Part shown: positions 39,940 through 52,054 of the stretch, one piece after another
Layout: each line of letters starts with the position of its first letter
Numbering within the stretch: the stretch's first letter is position 1
Source of the DNA: Trematomus loennbergii
Lineage: Eukaryota; Chordata; Actinopteri; Perciformes; Nototheniidae
Length of the DNA stretch: 64,000 nucleotides
NCBI GenBank assembly: GCA_012861695.1
Contig: JAAOOA010000452.1
Span: 175,001 to 239,000 of the forward strand
Reading direction: 5' to 3'
Position numbers and translations under genes: made by a program
The notes under the pieces: model-generated
Database searches by the model: none
Told to the model about the DNA's origin: nothing
What the model saw: only the letters and a program-made list of their open reading frames with translations

Positions 39940-41265
39940 CTCTGTGACCTACGGAGGCTGATGTTCAGGTGTATATCAGTATGTAGTGTCTCTACTTTAA
40001 AGAGTCCTCTCCTGCTGATGTTCAGGTGTATATCAGTATGTAGTGTCTCTACTTTAAAGAGTCCTCTCCTGCTGATGTTCAGGTGTATATCAGTATGTAG
40101 TGTCTCTACTTTAAAGAGTCCTCTCCTGCTGATGTTCAGGTGTATATCAGTATGTAGTGTCTCTACTTTAAAGAGTCCTCTCCTGCTGATGTTCAGGTGT
40201 ATATCAGTATGTAGTGTCTCTACTTTAAAGAGTCCTCTCCTGCTGATGTTCAGGTGTATATCAGTATGTAGTGTCTCTACTTTAAAGAGTCCTCTCCTGC
40301 TGATGTTCAGGTGTATATCAGTATGTAGTGTCTCTACTTTAAAGAGTCCTCTCCTGCTGATGTTCAGGTGTATGTCAGTATGTAGTGTCTCTACTTTAAA
40401 GAGTCCTCTCCTGCTGATGTTCAGGTGTATATCAGTATGTAGTGTCTCTACTTTAAAGAGTCCTCTCCTGCTGATGTTCAGGTGTATATCAGTATGTAGT
40501 GTCTCTACTTTAAAGAGTCCTCTCCTGCTGATGTTCAGGTGTGTATCAGTATGTAGTGTCTCTACTTTAAAGAGTCCTCTCCTGCTGATGATCAGGTGTA
40601 TATCAGTATGTAGTGTCTCTACTTTAAAGAGTCCTCTCCTGCTGATGTTCAGGTGTATATCAGTATGAAGTGTCTCTACTTTAAAGAGTCCTCTCCTGCT
40701 GATGGTCAGGTGTATATCAGTATGTAGTGTCTCTACTTTAAAGAGTCCTCTCCTGCTGATGTTCAGGTGTATATCAGTATGAAGTGTCTCTACTTTAAAG
40801 AGTCCTCTCCTGCTGATGGTCAGGTGTATATCAGTATGTAGTGTCTCTACTTTAAAGAGTCCTCTCCTGCTGATGTTCAGGTGTATATCAGTATGAAGTG
40901 TCTCTACTTTAAAGAGTCCTCTCCTGCTGATGTTCAGGTGTATATCAGTATGTAGTGTCTCTACTTTAAAGAGTCCTCTCCTGCTGATGTTCAGGTGTAT
41001 ATCAGTATGTAGTGTCTCTACTTTAAAGAGTCCTCTCCTGCTGATGTTCAGGTGTATATCAGTGTGTAGTGTCTCTACTTTAAAGAGTCCTCTCCTGCTG
41101 ATGTTCAGGTGTTTATCAGTATGTAGTGTCTCTACTTTAAAGAGTCCTCTCCTGCTGATGTTCAGGTGTTTATCAGTATGTAGTGTCTCTACTTTAAAGA
41201 GTCCTCTCCTGCTGATGTTCAGGTGTATATCAGTATGTAGTGTCTCTACTTTAAAGAGTCCTCTC
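39940..41265. repeat. 57-bp minisatellite, about 23 copies, derived from a transposon end
   Basis: Unit atgttcaggtgtatatcagt, then atgtagtgtctctactttaa, then agagtcctctcctgctg. Because 57 is a multiple of three, frames on both strands stay open (466 codons on the minus strand), but the encoded text is only the repeat. Its right end runs directly into dispersed-element copy 3. Confidence 0.96.
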
Positions 41266-41482
41266 CATGCTTTAATGTTCAAAAAGCTCTTTATTGTCCT
41301 CATACTGTCTGTGCTGCAGCACCTCTTTTCACCCTCTGTCTGAAACCAGAGCCCAGTCTGCTCTGATTGGTTTGCTGGCCGTCTCTGTTGTGATTGGTCA
41401 ACCAGCTTAGAGATGTCCCGCCCCTTAGCCTATCGGTACAATGTGTAGGAGCGCTAGCCAATAGGAGCGTGAGTGTTCACAT
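41266..41482 (-). mobile_element. CCAAT-bearing dispersed element, copy 3 (inverted)
   Basis: Reads in reverse ctctggtttcagacagaggg, tgaaaagaggtgctgcag, then aataaagagctttttgaaca and ttaaagcatggaga. The 57-bp array begins exactly where its terminal segment would continue. It lies about 100 bp upstream of the ccr6 coding exon. Confidence 0.78.
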
Positions 41483-41594
41483 GCAGTAACTCCTGTAGAA
41501 CACAGAGGACTCTTTAAAGAAAGTCAGAAACACAAACATGTAGTAAATGGTTCTCAGTGGGATGTCTTCTTCTGTCTCTCCACAGCAGCAGAAG

Positions 41595-42726
41595 ATGGAT
41601 TACTCTCTGGAGGAAATGTTCAACCAATCGTCTGGACTACAACTACACAGACTTTGACTACGACCTGGTCTCTCCGTGTGTTCCGCAGAACAACCACAGT
41701 GTGCAGCTGGTCGTCGGGCCGTACGTTCACTCCATCATCTGCATCCTGGGCCTGGTGGGCAACAGCCTGGTGATCGTCACCTACGCCCTCTACAAGAGGA
41801 CGAAGTCCATGACGGACGTGTACCTGCTGAACGTGGCGGTGGCCGACCTGCTGTTCGTGGCCTCGCTGCCGCTCATCGTCTACAATGAGCTGACGGCGTG
41901 GTCCATGGGTCCGGTGGTGTGCAAGCTGCTGCGCGGCTCCTACAGCGTGAACCTGTACAGCGGCATGCTGCTGCTCGCCTGCATCAGCAGCGACCGCTAC
42001 GTGGCCATCGTGCAGGCGCGCCGCAGCTTCAGACTGCGCTCGCTGGCCTACAGTCGCCTCATCTGCGCCGCCGTGTGGGCGCTCGCAGTACTGCTGTCCG
42101 TGCCCTCCTTCTACTTCTACAGCTTGTACCAGCCAACCCACAGCAGGGACTCCTTCATGGACGAGGAGGACAGGAACAGCACCGACGGCACGGAGTACGT
42201 CTGCGAGCTCAGGTTCATGGCTCTACCGAGGCTTTGACCTCCAAGGTGGCGCTGCCCAGCATGCAGCTGGCCGTGGGCTTCTTCTTGCCGCTGCTCGTCA
42301 TGGTCTTCTGCTACAGCGCCATCGTGGGCACGCTGCTGAAGGCCAGGAACTTCCAGCGCCACAAGGCAGTGCGCGTGGTGCTGCCGTGGTGGCGGTGTTC
42401 GTGGTCTGCCACCTGCCCTACAACCTCACGCTGCTGTACGACACCGCCAGCATGTTCAATATGCAGAGCTGCGAGGACGTGGACTTCCTGAAGACAGCCA
42501 AGACGGTGACGCAGACCCTGGCCTACCTGCACTGCTGCCTGAACCCTGTGCTGTACGCCTTCGTCGGGGTGAAGTTCAGGAACCACTTCCGGAGGATCGT
42601 GCAGGACCTGTGGTGCCTGGGGAAGAGGTACATCCGGCCCGGCGCTTCTCCAGGGTCACCTCCGAGATCTACGTGTCCACCCGCCGCTCCGTGTCCAGTG
42701 AGAACGGCTCGTCCTTCACGATGTGA
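41595..42726 (+). CDS. ccr6: C-C chemokine receptor 6, with four frame breaks
   Basis: A seven-transmembrane G-protein-coupled receptor for CCL20-type chemokines, acting at the leukocyte surface. The coding sequence lies in one exon after the acceptor ctctccacag (ends 41,585), with ATG at 41,595. Visible features are a Tyr/Asp-rich N-terminus (DYNYTDFDYD), TM1 with GLVGNSLVIV, TM2 with LLNVAVADLLF, DRYVAIVQARRSFRLRS after TM3, extracellular Cys residues, HCCLNPVLYAF in TM7, QDLWC and a terminal SSFTM. IVQA..SFRLRS, DLWC and SSFTM point to CCR6. Breaks lie between 41,598 and 41,636, at 42,217-42,222, at 42,381-42,386 and at 42,640-42,646. The last three each fit one lost base. The corrected length is about 377 residues against 374 in human. 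Confidence 0.9.
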
Positions 42727-44213
42727 GGACGCCGGGAACATCTCCGGAGGTCCACTCTGAAAATCCTCCGGTTCCCTAGAGGTTCTTCATTAGGTCCCCA
42801 TTGGCACTATCATGAGCACTGGCTTCGTCACGAGACGAACCCGAGGGCTTTAACGCGAGACACACCTGCTGCATCTTTAATCTTTCCTGACGTCTTCAAG
42901 ACTTCCTAAAGTAAATCAACCTGAGAAGGAAACCCACAGCCGGGCGGCGAACACAAAGATTAAAGTTTCATAAAAATCATCTGTTTACATAAAAAATTAC
43001 CAGCTGTTTTTTCAAACTGACCTCAGACTCTCTACTCCGCGTCCTGAATAAACAAGACGAATATTTTAACACCACAACTTTTCAGTGAATAAAATAAATA
43101 CAGAAAATAATCTAAGATCTAGTTTATTATCACTTTATCCATGTCAGGTTGAGCTGTCTGTAAACTCAGAGACGAGACACATTTATTAAGACAGAATTTT
43201 TAATTTTCAGAATGTCAGAAAGAATACAGAATTTTTTATTTTCAATAAAAAGTCAGAATTTTCAGGAAAAAGTCAGTTTTTAGATTTTCTGAATTTTCTG
43301 AAAGAAGACAGAATTTTAAAATTGTCAGAATATTCAGAAACATCTGGAAATGCGCTCAACAGAAGAGTCCCTGAACACAACACCATCCTGGGCGGCGGTC
43401 CACTTAAACTTCAAAAATCATTATTCTGTCTAACCTAATCTGATATCCCAAGTGTTGCTTTAGGTTGTAATTGGAAAGGAAAAGGAGCAAATGTGAAATG
43501 ATGAAATCACCTTAAATACCTATGTATTACTTGCATTCATCATTTATAGGGTGGATTCATGTAGTCTTTCTATAAAATGCAGAAGGAAGACATTTATTTG
43601 ATACGATTTACTTTTAACTTGTTCTCTCGACCTCAAAACAAAGCTGTATTCTGTCTGTTGTTTCATAAAATAAACTATCTTCAAGAAGTAAACCTGGGGC
43701 ACGTGTTTTACATGTCTGATATCCTTTTCTGGCCCTGGTGGATAATATTTCCCAGAGCTTCCTGGAGTGAAAGATGTATCCGGTGGGGAGTTGGGGGCCA
43801 AGTGTTTGCTGTCTCCCTGGACCCGGAGCACCATCTCTAATCTCCGAGGTGTTCTGGGCTGTTTGCGCCTGTCAGCCGCCAGAGAAATGCACCTTGCCGC
43901 TTTTTATTTCCATGTTGTAAAATCAAAGTCTCTGAGGATAAAACTGCAGACCTTTATGATCAGGATGATAATGTTTAATAAAGTGTGTTAATGTTTGACC
44001 TGAGGTGCTCCAGCTCGTTGGTTCCAGAGTTCAGAGGAGCTCATCATATTTCAGCTGGAGATGAACACACAGAGTTAGACTGTATGTGAATCAACAGAGC
44101 TGTGGAGACCTGCTGGGAGTTACATGTTAGTTCTGTCTCTGCTTGGAGCGACTGATTCATTTCACCGTCACTCATCAGCAGATTCTCTTCAGAAGGTAAG
44201 AGCAGCTTTCATC
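42727..44213. other. ccr6 3' flank and intergenic sequence
   Basis: Candidate polyadenylation signals are attaaa at 42,959-42,964 and aataaa at 43,047-43,052. A 43,190-43,330 segment repeats tcagaattttc-type text. Nothing else is recognised. Confidence 0.45.
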
Positions 44214-44346
44214 ATGTGTGTGTCAGCAGTTAGACTGAGAACAGTAGAGGTGCTGCTGTACTCATGTGTTGTGTTCACTGCATCGCTGGAACAAAACTCA
44301 CAGGAAACAAACAACAGTTTGGATGAAGCTGAGACTCATCCTGTTG
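44214..44346 (+). CDS. Possible signal-peptide exon of an unrecognised gene
   Basis: From ATG at 44,214 it reads MCVSAVRLRTVEVLLYSC, VVFTASLEQ and then a polar NSQETNNSLDEAETHPV, ending one base into a codon at donor gtacgt. A short basic start, hydrophobic core and small residues fit a secretory signal. The phase (1) fits an acceptor at 48,620-48,621 beyond the 26-bp array. No family is recognised; it may be non-coding. Confidence 0.3.
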
Positions 44347-44439
44347 GTACGTCACACTGAGAGCAGAACATAGACACAGAGATGAGATCAATACTACAGA
44401 GCTAAAGGACATGTGGACTTCAGTTCAGAGAACTCAGGG

Positions 44440-47400
44440 TTAGACTAGTTCAGATGACTTTAGAGTTAGACTAGTTCAGATGACTTAGGGTTAGACTAGT
44501 TCAGATGACTTTAGGGTTAGACTAGTTCAGATGACTTTAGGGTTAGACTAGTTCAGAGAACTTTAGGGTTAGACTAGTTCAGATGACTTTAGGGTTAGAC
44601 TAGTTCATATGACTTTAGAGTTAGACTAGTTCATATGACTTTAGGGTTAGACTAGTTCAGATAACTTTAGGGTTAGACTAGAGTTAGACGAGTTCAGATG
44701 ACTTTAGGGTTAGACTAGTTCAGATGACTTTAGAGTTAGACTAGTTCAGATGACTTTAGGGTTAGACTAGTTCAGATGACTTTAGAGTTAGACTAGTTCA
44801 GATGACTTTAGGGTTAGACTAGTTCAGATGACTTTAGGGTTAGACTAGTTCAGATGACTTTAGAGTTAGACTAGTTCAGATGACTTTAGGGTTATACTAG
44901 TTCAGATGACTTTAAGGTTAGACTAGTTCAGATGACTTTAGAGTTAGACTAGTTCAAATGACTTTAGGGTTAGACTAGTTCAGATGACTTTAGAGTTAGA
45001 CTAGTTCAGAGAACTTTAGGGTTAGACTAGTTCAGATGACTTTAGAGTTAGACTAGTTCATATGACTTTAGAGTTAGACTAGTTCATATGACTTTAGGGT
45101 TAGACTAGTTCAGATAACTTTAGGGTTAGACTAGAGTTAGACGAGTTCAGATTACTTTAGGGTTAGACTAGTTCAGATGACTTTAGAGTTAGACTAGTTC
45201 AGATGACTTTAGGGTTAGACTAGTTCAGATGACTTTAGAGTTAGACTAGTTCAGATGACTTTAGGGTTAGACTAGTTCAGATGACTTTAGGGTTAGACTA
45301 GTTCAGATGACTTTAGAGTTAGACTAGTTCAGATGACTTTAGGGTTATACTAGTTCAGATGACTTTAAGGTTAGACTAGTTCAGATGACTTTAGAGTTAG
45401 ACTAGTTCAGATGACTTTAGGGTTAGACTAGTTCAGATGACTTTAGAGTTAGACTAGTTCAGATGACTTTAGAGTTAGACTAGTTCAGATGACTTTAGGG
45501 TTAGACTAGTTCAGATGACTTTAGGGTTAGACTAGTTCAGAGAACTTTAGGTTAGACTAGTTCAGATGACTTTAGGTTAGACTAGTTCAGATGACTTTAG
45601 AGTTAGAATAGTTCAGATGACTTTAGAGTTAGACTAGTTCATATGACTTTAGGGTTAGACTAGTTCAGATGACTTTAGGGTTAGACTAGTTCAGATGACT
45701 TTAGGGTTAGACTAGTTCAGATGACTTTAGAGTTAGACTAGTTCATATGACTTTAGGGTTAGACTAGTTCAGATAACTTTAGGGTTAGACTAGTTCAGAT
45801 GACTTTAGGGTTAGACTAGTTCAGATGACTTTAGGGTTAGACGAGTTCAGATGACTTTAGAGTTAGACGAGTTCAGATGACTTTAGGGTTAGACTAGTTC
45901 AGATGACTTTAGAGTTAGACTAGTTCAGATGACTTTAGGGTTAGACTAGTTCAGATGACTTTAGGGTTAGACTAGTTCAGATGACTTTAGGGTTAGACTA
46001 GTTCAGATGACTTTAGAGTTAGACTAGTTCAGATGACTTTAGGGTTAGACTAGTTCAGATGACTTTAGAGTTAGACTAGTTCAGATGACTTTAGGGTTAG
46101 ACTAGTTCAGATGACATTAAGGTTAGACTAGTTCAGATGACTTTAGGGTTAGACTAGTTCAGATGACTTTAGAGTTAGACTAGTTCAGATGACTTTAGGG
46201 TTATACTAGTTCAGATGACTTTAGAGTTAGACTAGTTCAGATGACTTTAGGGTTAGACTAGTTCAGATGACTTAGGGTTAGACTAGTTCAGATGACTTTA
46301 GAGTTATACTAGTTCAGATGACTTTAGGGTTAGACTAGTTCAGATGACTTTAGGGTTAGACTAGTTCAGATGACTTTAGAGTTAGACTAGTTCAGATGAC
46401 TTTAGGGTTATACTAGTTCAGATGACTTTAGGGTTAGACTAGTTCAGATGACTTTAGAGTTAGACTAGTGCAGATGACTTTAGGGTTAGACTAGTTCAGA
46501 TGACTTTAGGGTTAGACTAGTTCAGATGACTTTAGAGTTAGACTAGTTCAGATGACTTTAGAGTTAGACTAGTTCAGATGACTTTAGGGTTGGACTAGTG
46601 CAGATGACTTTAGGGTTAGACTAGTTCAGATGACTTTAGGGTTAGACTAGTTCAGATGACTTTAGAGTTAGACTAGTTCAGATGACTTTAGAGTTAGACT
46701 AGTTCAGATGACTTTAGGGTTGGACTAGTTCAGATGACTTTAGGGTTAGACTAGTTCAGATGACTTTAGGGTTAGACTAGTTCAGATGACATTAAGGTTA
46801 GACTAGTTCAGATGACTTTAGGGTTAGACTAGTTCAGATGACTTTAAGGTTAGACTAGTTCAGATGACTTTAGAGTTAGACTAGTTCAGATGACTTTAGG
46901 GTTAGACTAGTTCAGAGAACTCAGGGTTAGATTAGTTCAGATGACTTTAGGGTTAGACTAGTTCAGATGACTTTAGGGTTAGACTAGTTCAGATGACTTT
47001 AGGGTTAGACTAGTTCAGATGACATTAAGGTTAGACTAGTTCAGATGACTTTAGGGTTAGACTAGTTCAGATGACTTTAAGGTTAGACTAGTTCAGATGA
47101 CTTTAGAGTTAGACTAGTTCAGATGACTTTAGGGTTAGACTAGTTCAGATGACTTTAGGTTAGACTAGTTCAGATGACTTTAGAGTTAGACTAGTTCAGA
47201 TGACTTTAGGGTTATACTAGTTCAGATGACTTTAGAGTTAGACTAGTTCAGATGACTTTAGGGTTAGACTAGTTCAGATGACTTTAGGGTTAGACTAGTT
47301 CAGATGACTTTAGAGTTATACTAGTTCAGATGACTTTAGGGTTAGACTAGTTCAGATGACTTTAGGGTTAGACTAGTTCAGATGACTTTAGAGTTAGACT

Positions 47401-48497
47401 AGTTCAGATGACTTTAGGGTTATACTAGTTCAGATGACTTTAGGGTTAGACTAGTTCAGATGACTTTAGAGTTAGACTAGTGCAGATGACTTTAGGGTTA
47501 GACTAGTTCAGATGACTTTAGGGTTAGACTAGTTCAGATGACTTTAGAGTTAGACTAGTTCAGATGACTTTAGAGTTAGACTAGTTCAGATGACTTTAGG
47601 GTTGGACTAGTTCAGATGACTTTAGGGTTAGACTAGTTCAGATGACTTTAGAGTTAGACTAGTTCAGATGACTTTAGGGTTAGACTAGTTCAGAAGACTT
47701 TAGGGTTAGACTAGTTCAGAGAACTCAGGGTTAGATTAGTTCAGATGACTTTAGGGTTAGACTAGTTCAGATGACTTTAGGGTTAGACTAGTTCAGATGA
47801 CTTTAGGGTTAGACTAGTTCAGATGACTTTATGGTTAGACTAGTTCAGATGACTTTAGGGTTAGACTAGTTCAGATGACTTTAGGGTTAGACTAGTTCAG
47901 ATGACTTTAGGGTTAGACTAGTTCAGAAGACTTTAGAGTTAGACTAGTTCAGATGACTTTAGGGTTAGACTAGTTCATAAGACTTTAGGGTTAGACTAGT
48001 TCAGATGACTTTAGGGTTAGACTAGTTCAGATGACTTTAGAGTTGGACTAGTTCAGATGACTTTAGGGTTAGAATAGTTCAGATGACTTTAGGGTTAGAC
48101 TAGTTCAGATGACTTTAGGGTTAGAATAGTTCAGATGACTTTAGAGTTAGACTAGTGCAGATGACTTTAGGGTTAGACTAGTTCAGATGACTTTAGGGTT
48201 AGACTAGTTCAGATGACTTTAGAGTTGGACTAGTTCAGATGACTTTAGAGTTAGACTAGTGCAGATGACTTTAGGGTTAGACTAGTTCAGATGACTTTAG
48301 GGTTAGACTAGTTCAGATGACTTTAGAGTTGGACTAGTTCAGATGACTTTAGAGTTAGACTAGTTCAGATGACTTTAGGGTTAGACTAGTTCAGATGACT
48401 TTAGAGTTGGACTAGTTCAGATGACTTTAGGGTTAGAATAGTTCAGATGACTTTAGGGTTAGACTAGTTCAGATGACTTTAGGGTTAGAATAGTTCA
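44440..48497. repeat. 26-bp minisatellite, about 155 copies
   Basis: Unit gactagttcagatgacttta followed by gggtta or gagtta. Large blocks recur: the ttcatatgac .. gactagagttagacgag block is at about 44,605 and again at about 45,055. Embedded ttagggtta is incidental to the unit and not a telomere tract. Confidence 0.97.
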
Positions 48498-48621
48498 ATA
48501 AAGTACCTCTTATCTTAAGGTTGGTCCTATCCGTACAGTAGCTCTGAAACAGCAGGACGTTGTTGGTCAGAGCTGGTTCTCACACTACAGCAGGTCTGTT
48601 GGGGTTTTTCTGCCTTTAGAG

Positions 48622-48903
48622 GCTCACCGGCGGTTGTTGATGAAGAGGAGAACATGTCTTACTCCATCAAGACTAACAACCAGGGGCGCCGTAAGGGGGT
48701 GAAAAGTTAGGACGATTCTAAGGGCCCGTGACTGACAGGGGCCCAACACATTTTAGAACATTAAGAAGAAATATTTTAAGTAACCAATGTGATATCTTTT
48801 CATGGGGCCCAAAATCGCTGGCGGCGCCCCTGCTAACAACACATGCTGGCGAGTTAAAAATCCAGACTTTGTTCTGCCCACACCGTCCCACTGAATTTCC
48901 TCT
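48622..48903 (+). pseudogene. Possible second exon, interrupted by a MITE
   Basis: After a pyrimidine-rich acceptor (tttttctgcctttagag) the phase-compatible frame reads GSPAVVDEEENMSYSIKTNN and is then interrupted by a hAT MITE at 48,681. After the MITE and one copy of the target duplication, the same frame continues as TCWRVKNPDFVLPTPSH to a stop at about 48,892. The link to the exon at 44,214 is inference. Confidence 0.22.
48681..48832. mobile_element. 152-bp hAT-like MITE
   Basis: Terminal repeats caggggcgccg and cggcgcccctg are exact inverts. It is flanked by the perfect 8-bp duplication ctaacaac (48,673-48,680 and 48,833-48,840). No coding capacity. Confidence 0.88.
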
Positions 48904-50988
48904 GCACCTCTCCATTGGTTCATATTCATACGATATAGCTGAAGGGAGCGAGAGTTACTGTGTCTGACTTCTAGACACAGGAATCCTGTCAATCCAAGCA
49001 GCCAGCTCGCGGATTAAGCGCCTGATCTGCCTGTTTATTCTAAAATATTGTCAAACCCTGAGGAGCTGGGCGGACTCTCATAACAGGGCGAGAAATTAAA
49101 CTTTTGATTGGCAGTCTCAAGACGATGAAGGAGCCTGGACAGGACTTTTGCCTCCTCCAACATTTAGCTTTTCTGGAGCCACAGATGCAAACGGACTCAC
49201 TTTACAAAGTGTGGCCACACATGCATCTAAAGACCAGAAAACACTAGATAGATCAGAGTAAAAGAAGCGTGCATTGCTATGAGGGCTGCTTGGAGTGTTG
49301 AACGGGTGCCAGAAGTAGACATGGGAACCCAAAACCGTCTGGGAAAAGGTTATTGTCAATAAAGTATAACTCATGGCACTTAGCGAGGAAACTATAAACT
49401 CGCTTTCTAGTGTCACAACTGCTCGCATCAGAAGAGAGATTGAGTTTTGACCTTGAGTAAATAGGAAATATCATGGCAGAGGTTCCACCAATGGGCTGAC
49501 ACTGTGTTTATAAAAGCTGATTTGAATATTGGTGTGAAATCTAGATTTTTGAGTGAGATATTGGCTTCAGCTAGAGTTTCCCCAAATTCCTCTCAATCAT
49601 TTGTATTTACGTTGGCGCGCAGTGGACATGAAATAATAATCATTTTGAAGCCTGGGGGGCGCTAAAGTGAGATTCAACTCTTCCTTAGAGCCTCACCTGA
49701 AGTGAACCTTTCCAGTCTGTTTATTCTCTTGTGTTTTGTTCATAACTTCGTGCCTTGCCAATTAGGTTACCATCATCATTATCAGAACAACTCCTCGTCT
49801 GATCTTTTAAAATGAAATACAAAATGAGAAAATGCGAGGAATGTCCCTGAGAAGTCTGGCATGAAGCCTGCTGGGTTTGAACCCCGCTGAACAGTAGCTC
49901 CATTATCCCAGAGATTCAGAACGTATCGTTTCTGTGCTTGACTGGTTGTCTGGCACTGCATCACACAGGTGAGGTGCACGCTGAGGACACACCTGCACCT
50001 GAACCCTCCTCACAGCTGTGTCCGAGCCCCGGGGGGTCACATATCACCCAGACAGAACCATAGCTTTGATTTAACGGCCGCACTCACGGTCCAGACACGA
50101 GGCGGAAAAAGCAATTGATGGACGTTTAAACGGATCACTTTGGGAGTACTGCTGGAAACCCAGACCCCGTTCACAGCTGGTTTTAACACGAAACAATATA
50201 AAGGGATTGGATCAAGTGAGCAACAGGTGTAAAGATCAGTTATTTTAGATGAATCTGCCCATTATATTAAAGATGAATAGCTTGGTTCTATAATAAATCA
50301 GAAAAAAGTTTGTTTCTCTTGAAATCCAGGACAAAGGTCTTGGTTTGTCAGAAACATTCCCTTTTTAATACAATATTAAAGAAGCCTGTGCCTCGTATTT
50401 TCCTCATCCTTCTATAGTTTGTACTCTTGATGTTCTCTTGAGTAAACGTAAGACATCTCTCTGTTGTTGGAAACTTCCCTAACATGTTTGATGGTCTTAT
50501 TTGAACAATGTGGTCACATGACTTCTTCTGATGTTACTGCAGATCTGCTGTAAGCTAGCTAGCTAACGTAGCTAACCTAGTCATTTCAGATATACTGACA
50601 CACACTAACGATGAGACGACTCACTCTGAGACAGAGACAGCTGTGCATCTTTATAATCCCCAAACAAGACAACGCAACTTTTCTTTTTTCTGTCCTCTTT
50701 TATTCGCCAGCATTGATTTGATGTCTTATTTTTTGGAATCAGCTTTTTTTTGGTCAATTATTTTAATGATTGAACTTTTTTTGTTATTGTCCATTTGTCA
50801 TCAACTTTAATCTGTTCTGTTGCCAACATTTTTCTTTGTCATCATATTTGTTCTCCTTTTGGCACCAAATACTTTGGTAAAATAGCTGCTATCATATCAG
50901 GAGTCATGTGATCACATTGGTCAAATAAGCCCACACATTTTTTTAGGTAAGTGACCATCAGCAGAGACAGTTGTGTGTCACTTTGTGG
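48904..50988. other. Intergenic sequence
   Basis: No gene is recognised. Short open frames have no family features. The text gggtttgaaccccgc at 49,875 looks like a Pol III B box but lacks an A box upstream. Confidence 0.45.
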
Positions 50989-51463
50989 TAGGGCTGTGCG
51001 ATTATGACAAAAATCATAATCACGATTATTTTGGTCAATAATTGATATCACGATTATTAAATATGATTATTCATTGACTTTGAAAAAATCCATTTATTGA
51101 ACTTTAAAACAAATACAAATAATAATTTGAACAGTATCTTTTTAACTGTTGATTACCCTGAACGTATAATTCAACTGAAAAAACCAATACAAAAATAAAT
51201 GATATTTAAATAAATAATATCAAAATAATAAATACCAATAAACAAGATCAACAAATATTTTGGAGCGCACTTCCCCAAGCTACTAAACATATATAAATAT
51301 GATAAATACAAATAAATTAGACCAAAATTAATGAGATCAAATATGTTGCACTGTCACAACCAAGCAAAGCTAAATAATTGTTTTTTTCGATTATGTTGTT
51401 TTCGTAATTGTGGCAGGCCAAAATCGTAATTGCGATTAAAATACGATTAATTGCACAGCCCTA
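50989..51463. mobile_element. 475-bp hAT-like non-autonomous element
   Basis: Ends tagggctgtgcgatta and taattgcacagccct-a are inverted. The flanks ctttgtgg (50,981-50,988) and ctttgtag (51,464-51,471) make an 8-bp duplication with one change. The interior is AT-rich with repeated cgattat blocks and no transposase. Confidence 0.82.
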
Positions 51464-51491
51464 CTTTGTAGTGTCCCCTGGTTTCCGTTGT

Positions 51492-51835
51492 TAGCCTCTG
51501 CAGACCATTTACATGCACTAACACCTATAACACACTGCAGGAGAGGGAACACCACAGAAAGCAGAAACAGGCCTCTTTCAATATTCAAAAACATTTAATT
51601 GTGAGCACACGAGGTAAGGATTGAATAGAAATACCAAACGGAGGAATCAGTAAGATGATTCATATCTAAATCTTCATGGAAGCTGCAGCTGGGAGCTTTG
51701 TCTCTTGAGTTTTATGAATGTTCATTTCCAACCAGACACAACCTTTACTTCAAGATTTACGGGAAAATATTCAGACGGGAGGACAGTGGGGAGTTTAGAG
51801 CCGAACAAAGGACAAAGACAGAAATGACTTCATGT
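51492..51835 (+). repeat. Left arm of a large inverted repeat
   Basis: Pairs with 52,960-53,312. Shared blocks in order are tagcctctgcagaccatt, catgcactaaca, aggagagggaac, aaggattgaatagaaatacc, gctttgtctcttgagtttta, aaccagacacaacctt and aaatattcagacgggagga. Confidence 0.85.
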
Positions 51836-51849
51836 ATTCTGGGCAGAAT

Positions 51850-51856
51850 AACAACA

Positions 51857-51952
<96 letters not shown>

Positions 51953-51967
51953 ACCACACACACACAC

Positions 51968-52051
<84 letters not shown>
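51850..52051. repeat. (CA)n microsatellite
   Basis: About 200 bp of interrupted ca repeat in the loop between the inverted arms. Confidence 0.97.

Positions 52052-52054
<3 letters not shown>

Noticed and set aside
39903..41303. 466-codon minus-strand frame and overlapping plus-strand frames
   Set aside because: The 57-bp period is a multiple of three, so any frame without a stop in one unit stays open. The first residues come from a dispersed element.
41557..41594. Upstream ATG at 41,557 as the ccr6 start
   Set aside because: It lies before the splice acceptor, in intron sequence, and is in frame only because of the early frame break. ATG 41,595 follows the acceptor and gives a receptor-like N-terminus.
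41595..42726. Calling ccr6 a pseudogene outright
   Set aside because: The breaks match the single-base losses seen in the neighbouring conserved cep43 and in repeat units, so an error explanation is at least as likely.
41620..42741. Antisense frames over ccr6
   Set aside because: Shadow frames of a GC-rich coding exon. The sense strand carries all receptor motifs.
44440..48497. Interstitial telomere tract
   Set aside because: ttaggg occurs once per 26-bp unit and not in tandem hexamers.
49860..49900. tRNA gene or SINE from the text gggtttgaaccccgc
   Set aside because: No A box at the right distance and no cloverleaf could be drawn around it.
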